A DNA stretch of 64,000 bases. Source: Crocinitomicaceae bacterium. Lineage in GTDB: Bacteria; Bacteroidota; Bacteroidia; Flavobacteriales_D; Crocinitomicaceae. Position 1 is the stretch's first letter. The number at the start of each line of letters is the position of its first letter. Under the pieces are notes generated by a model. It was not told where the DNA came from, searched no databases, and saw nothing but the letters and a program-made list of their open reading frames with translations. Position numbers and translations under genes: made by a program. The stretch covers positions 124,001-188,000 of the forward strand of contig JACJYW010000009.1 in assembly GCA_020635955.1 (NCBI GenBank). Direction: 5' to 3'. Shown here one piece after another: positions 60,891 through 64,000 of the stretch.

Positions 60891-61573
60891 ATGAAGCCAT
60901 AGTTTTAGCCGGAGGATTGGGCACCAGATTGCGCTCAACAATTGGTGAGATTCCTAAACCGCTTGCACCAGTAAATGACCATCCTTTTCTTCATTACCTC
61001 TTCGAATATTTGAAGAAAAATCAAATTAACGTAGCCATACTCTCTGTTGGATATAAGTGGGAAATGATCCATGAGATCTTTGGCGATAATTATTTAGGTA
61101 TAGAAATTAAATATGCTGTAGAAGAAGAGCCCTTGGGTACCGGTGGAGGAATAAAATTAGCACTTGAAATGGTGGATGGTGCTCAATGCTATGTATTGAA
61201 TGGAGATACCTATTTTGATATTCAACTAGCTATTCTGGGAGATTTCCACAATTCAAAAAAAAGTGAATTTACGCTTGCAGGAAAGTCAATGACCCATTTT
61301 GATCGTTATGGAACAATTGATATTGACCAGGATGGTACCATCCTGGCTTTCAATGAAAAAATGCCAAAGAAAGAGGGTGTTATTAATGGTGGTATATACT
61401 GCGTGAATAAAGATATTTTAGAAAATTTTCAAAAAGTCAGATTTTCTATTGAAACCGATTATTTGGAGCCTAATGCAGGAAATGGAAAACTAAAAGCTAT
61501 GGTATTTCATGACTATTTTAAAGACATTGGAACTCCAGAAGATTACAGACAATTTGAACTTGATCATAAATGA
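60875..61573 (+). CDS. hddC: D-glycero-alpha-D-manno-heptose 1-phosphate guanylyltransferase
   Basis: This 232-residue nucleotidyltransferase begins INEAIVLAGGLGTRLRSTIGEIPKPLAPV, the standard GT-A nucleotide-binding motif, with catalytic ...LNGDTYFDI later. It fits HddC, which joins GTP to heptose 1-phosphate, because the two flanking genes are the other steps of that pathway; sequence alone would only give a sugar-phosphate nucleotidyltransferase. It overlaps hddA by 16 bases and gmhB by 4 bases. Confidence 0.87.
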   Translation: MDRGINEAIVLAGGLGTRLRSTIGEIPKPLAPVNDHPFLHYLFEYLKKNQINVAILSVGYKWEMIHEIFGDNYLGIEIKYAVEEEPLGTGGGIKLALEMVDGAQCYVLNGDTYFDIQLAILGDFHNSKKSEFTLAGKSMTHFDRYGTIDIDQDGTILAFNEKMPKKEGVINGGIYCVNKDILENFQKVRFSIETDYLEPNAGNGKLKAMVFHDYFKDIGTPEDYRQFELDHK

Positions 61574-62127
61574 GTCTAAAAGACTTACATATAAACAAAG
61601 AATGGACTTTGTTTCTTGACAGGGACGGCGTGATCAATGACCGCTTGATCAATGATTATGTCAAACAATTGAATGAACTCCGAATCATAGATGGAGTGCC
61701 GCAAGCCATTTCCACTTTCAGTCGCATTTTCAATCGTGTTCTGGTTGTAACGAATCAACAAGGCATAGGCAAAGGATTAATGACAGCAGATGATCTGGAG
61801 ATCATACATGGTTATATGAATAACATCTTCAATGATCATGGAGGAAAGATCGATCAATTTTATTTTGCCCCACAATTGGCATCAGAAGGCAGTGACTATC
61901 GCAAGCCGGGAAGTGGCATGGCGATAGCGGCCAAGGCAGATTTTCCGGATATAGATTTTTCAAAATCCCTCATGATTGGCGATTCAGAATCAGATATTGA
62001 GTTTGGTATGAATTTGGGTATGAAAACAGTGATGTTGACAACTGTTAGTAACATTTCAACAAAGGCAGATTATATTTTTAATAATTTGCAAGCCGTAGCA
62101 AGAGAGTTAGAAAAAAGTATTGAGTAG
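61570..62127 (+). CDS. gmhB: D-glycero-beta/alpha-D-manno-heptose 1,7-bisphosphate 7-phosphatase
   Basis: This 185-residue HAD-family phosphatase has motif I LFLDRDGVINDRLI, motif II VVTNQQGIGKGLM, and motif IV LMIGDSESDIEFGMNLGM. It lacks a long cap domain, as in GmhB. In the pathway it removes the 7-phosphate from heptose 1,7-bisphosphate before guanylylation. The zinc-loop cysteines of E. coli GmhB (two CxH pairs) are not seen; this is a difference from that enzyme. It overlaps hddC by 4 bases. Confidence 0.88.
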   Translation: MSLKDLHINKEWTLFLDRDGVINDRLINDYVKQLNELRIIDGVPQAISTFSRIFNRVLVVTNQQGIGKGLMTADDLEIIHGYMNNIFNDHGGKIDQFYFAPQLASEGSDYRKPGSGMAIAAKADFPDIDFSKSLMIGDSESDIEFGMNLGMKTVMLTTVSNISTKADYIFNNLQAVARELEKSIE

Positions 62128-62198
62128 CATTGCAGAACACCAAGAGCACTCAAGACAGGACACTAACGACTCAATACTATAAATAAAACCAACAACAA

Positions 62199-62963
62199 AT
62201 GAACCGCCTGTTTTTCTTATTTGCACTATTTTTTGTATTTGCTGTTTCAGCACAAGATCAACCCGTTGAAAAGATCAATCAAAAAGATGGTCAGGGTCGT
62301 AAGCAAGGCGTATGGAAACAAGCTTACCCAAATGTTAAAGTTTTTAGATATGTAGGGCAATTCAAAGATGATATACCCTACGGAAAATTCGTGTACTATT
62401 ATGAATCCGGGGCTGTTCAGGCTGTAGTGAATTTCAGTGGCAATGGTCACACCACACGCAGTGAAATGTATCACAATTCTGGGTACATGATGGCAAAGGG
62501 GAAGTACATTGACCAAAAGAAGGACAGTATTTGGGTTTATTATGATGACCGGGGTATAATTTCCTATCAGGAAAACTACAAGAATGGTGTACTTGAAGGC
62601 CAAAAAGTCTATTTCTACGCGCCTGTAGACGGAAAACTACCCGTAGCACGTTATGAATATTACCGGAACGGCGTTTTGCATGGTGAATACAAAGAATTCC
62701 ATGAAAATAACAAAGTAAAAGAAGAAGGAAAATATAAAGATGGAAACCTGGATGGATATGTTAGAAACTATCACCGCAATGGACGATTAATGAAGTTAAA
62801 ATATTACGAGCACGGGGTTCAGCACGGCCCCTGGTTCTTCTATGATGAAAGTGGTGAGCAAGTGGGAACCAAGTGGTATTGGGAAGGTCGTCTATTGAAG
62901 AAGGAGGCAGAAATTCAAGAGAAAAAGGCCATTTGGGACAAACAACACCCTCGTACCAATTAA
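62199..62963 (+). CDS. MORN-variant repeat (YwqK-like) secreted protein
   Basis: The 254-residue protein has a signal peptide (MNRLFFLFALFFVFAVSAQ). Five or more MORN-variant repeats follow, such as YGKFVYYYESGAVQAVVNF, LEGQKVYFY, LHGEYKEFHENNKVKEEGKYKDG, and QHGPWFFYDESGEQVG. Database names such as toxin-antitoxin YwqK antitoxin come only from the repeats. I see no toxin next to it. The role is unknown, probably envelope-associated. It lies 6 bases before the response-regulator gene, so the three may form an operon. Confidence 0.82.
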   Translation: MNRLFFLFALFFVFAVSAQDQPVEKINQKDGQGRKQGVWKQAYPNVKVFRYVGQFKDDIPYGKFVYYYESGAVQAVVNFSGNGHTTRSEMYHNSGYMMAKGKYIDQKKDSIWVYYDDRGIISYQENYKNGVLEGQKVYFYAPVDGKLPVARYEYYRNGVLHGEYKEFHENNKVKEEGKYKDGNLDGYVRNYHRNGRLMKLKYYEHGVQHGPWFFYDESGEQVGTKWYWEGRLLKKEAEIQEKKAIWDKQHPRTN

Positions 62964-62969
62964 AATTGT

Positions 62970-63647
62970 ATGAAACTGTTGATTATAGAGGATGATCGGG
63001 AGTTATTGAAGTCCATCCTTTTCTATTTTAATGACTTTGGATACAATTGTGAATCTGCCAAAAGCAAAGCAGAGGCGTCAGAAAAACTAACAAGTTTCCA
63101 TTATGACTGTATCATTCTTGACCTAACTTTACCAGATGGTAGTGGTTTGGACCTCTTATCTAAGATCAATAAAACAGAAACAGAAACGGGTGTCATCATA
63201 CTTTCTGCCAACTCTAATTTGGATGACAAAGTGAAGGGATTGGACATGGGTGCGGATGATTACCTGACTAAACCATTTCATTTATCAGAGCTTAATTCAC
63301 GCATAAAATCGATCATCAGAAGAAAAAGACAAAAGGGATCGAATACGGTACAATTCAATGAAATTTGGATCAATACTGACGCGAATGAGGTGAAGATCAA
63401 TGACCAGCTACTTAAACTTACCAAAAAGGAGTATGATCTCTTGTTATATCTGATATACAATAAAGATCGTGTTGTTACTAAAAGCTCTCTTTCAGAGCAT
63501 TTATGGGGTGACTTTATGGATGCTTCAGATTCGGCTGATTCGGTTTACAGCCACGTCAAAAATCTGAAGAAAAAAATGAATCAATTGGGCTGTAAAGAAT
63601 ACATCAAATCTCTGTATGGCGTAGGATATATCTTTAAAGATGAGTAA
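62970..63647 (+). CDS. OmpR-family response regulator
   Basis: The 225-residue protein has a receiver domain (1-118): acidic pocket IEDDRELL at the start, phosphorylated Asp in CIILDLTLPDGSG (about Asp51), and KPFHLSEL with the conserved lysine. The OmpR-type winged helix follows (about 128-223), with LTKKEYDLLLYLIYNKDRVVTKSSL and YIKSLYGVGYIF. It is a DNA-binding transcriptional activator or repressor. Its stop overlaps the histidine kinase start by 8 bases. Confidence 0.94.
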   Translation: MKLLIIEDDRELLKSILFYFNDFGYNCESAKSKAEASEKLTSFHYDCIILDLTLPDGSGLDLLSKINKTETETGVIILSANSNLDDKVKGLDMGADDYLTKPFHLSELNSRIKSIIRRKRQKGSNTVQFNEIWINTDANEVKINDQLLKLTKKEYDLLLYLIYNKDRVVTKSSLSEHLWGDFMDASDSADSVYSHVKNLKKKMNQLGCKEYIKSLYGVGYIFKDE

Positions 63648-64000
63648 ACAGTCAGATAAGAACAAAATAGAATATGCACAAAACCTGTCGCATGAGTTAA
63701 TGACGCCTTTGGCTGTTATTCGTTCAAAGGTTGAATTATTGCTTCAATCACCGCACTTAAGTGAGGACGACATGAACAATCTGGATATCATTCTCAAAAC
63801 AGTGGAAAGAATGAACAGATTGAACAAAGCATTGATCATTCTATCCAAATTAGACAATAACGTTTATGTTGATTCAGAGAAAGTGGACCTTAATGATATG
63901 GTTTCTTCAGCCCTGGAAAAATTTCAGGACCAGATCAGACTAAAAGAACTGTCCATTCGGTTTTCAAGAGGAGAGGATATTGTTTTTGAAACAAATAAGA
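63640..64000 (+). CDS. Histidine kinase lacking an N-terminal sensor (partial, cut by window end)
   Basis: The ATG at 63640 overlaps the regulator stop by 8 bases. The visible 120 residues begin MSKQSDKNKIEYAQNLSHEL and contain the H-box NLSHELMTPLAVIRSKVELL, a dimerisation helix pair, and the start of the ATPase domain (VDLNDMVSSALEKFQDQI). No transmembrane or sensor domain precedes the H-box, so the kinase is soluble or is recruited by another protein. The ATP-binding boxes lie beyond the window. Confidence 0.88.
   Translation, partial: MSKQSDKNKIEYAQNLSHELMTPLAVIRSKVELLLQSPHLSEDDMNNLDIILKTVERMNRLNKALIILSKLDNNVYVDSEKVDLNDMVSSALEKFQDQIRLKELSIRFSRGEDIVFETNK

Noticed and set aside
62247..62603. 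118-codon minus-strand frame with a hydrophobic look
   Set aside because: It is antisense to the MORN-repeat gene; the hydrophobicity arises from the complement of its codons.
62199..62963. YwqK antitoxin of a toxin-antitoxin system
   Set aside because: The label follows from MORN repeats only; there is a signal peptide and no adjacent toxin gene.
1..64000. CRISPR array, prophage, insertion sequence, tRNA or rRNA genes
   Set aside because: I read the spacers on both strands and saw no regularly spaced repeats, integrase, transposase, phage structural genes, cloverleaf or rRNA sequence. A dedicated tRNA scan could not be run.

Overview
The window is a contiguous piece of an AT-rich Bacteroidota chromosome, most likely Flavobacteriales. 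Four things point there: (i) T9SS-type C-terminal sorting domains on several secreted proteins, (ii) promoters of the Bacteroidota type (TTG, 19-21 nt, TAnnTTTG), (iii) few strong Shine-Dalgarno sequences and frequent TTG starts, and (iv) gene neighbourhoods typical of the group (DUF3822-rsmD-coaD, UbiA-maf, thrS-infC-rpmI-rplT). I see no rRNA, tRNA, CRISPR array, prophage or transposase gene, and no gene-free stretch longer than about 265 bases. Almost everything is chromosomal housekeeping or envelope biology.

Layout. 1-2133 (-): ComEC (cut by the window edge) and a small outer-membrane barrel. 2273-3688 (+): a lipoprotein and a secreted protein of unknown function, closed by a strong terminator. 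3807-7084 (+): thrS, infC (starting at a non-canonical ATA), rpmI, rplT. 7186-10451: a membrane J-domain protein, a small lipoprotein, a ChaN-like protein and a Kir-type potassium channel. 10444-16595 (+): queE, a TPR/propeller/OmpA protein with the architecture of T9SS PorE, a UbiA prenyltransferase, maf, a nitroreductase and a barrel protein. 16623-20683: a von Willebrand A-like secreted protein, then a small regulon of membrane protein, winged-helix regulator and Coq4-like protein carrying two near-identical palindromic operators, then DUF4184 and an undecaprenol/diacylglycerol kinase.

20760-26940 (+): three large secreted proteins with T9SS sorting tails (Kelch, CotH kinase, FG-GAP). 26990-30288: a SiaA-like membrane PP2C phosphatase facing a SiaC (DUF1987) gene and a protein with two tandem SiaB-type kinase domains, i.e. 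a complete partner-switch module without a diguanylate cyclase. 30332-34596 (-): cysteine-less thioredoxin-fold protein, coaD, rsmD, DUF3822 and an unknown membrane protein. 34720-39933: RecD-like helicase, GT39 glycosyltransferase, proline dehydrogenase, aroB. 39930-44036 (-): unknown membrane protein, a helix-hairpin-helix/barrel protein and a PorV/PorQ-like protein.

44101-47253 (+): a RecB/AddA-type helicase-nuclease whose Walker A motif lies upstream of every canonical in-frame start. 47231-51381 (-): lipoproteins, RNase Z and Ffh, with three dispersed palindromic repeat families clustered at 48.7-50.0 kb. 51533-55631: HEAT-like protein, two small lipoproteins, lysA, a probable wHTH/ACT regulator divergent from lysA, and a NaChBac-type voltage-gated channel. 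55812-59638: GT2 and GT4 glycosyltransferases, a T9SS cargo protein and the decayed tail of another. 59865-62127 (+): hddA-hddC-gmhB for GDP-D-glycero-alpha-D-manno-heptose. 62199-64000 (+): MORN-type protein and a response regulator/histidine kinase pair, the kinase cut by the window end.

The most notable items are the Sia-type partner switch with a duplicated kinase domain, the operator-duplicated winged-helix/Coq4 locus, and the start-codon anomaly of the RecB-like gene.
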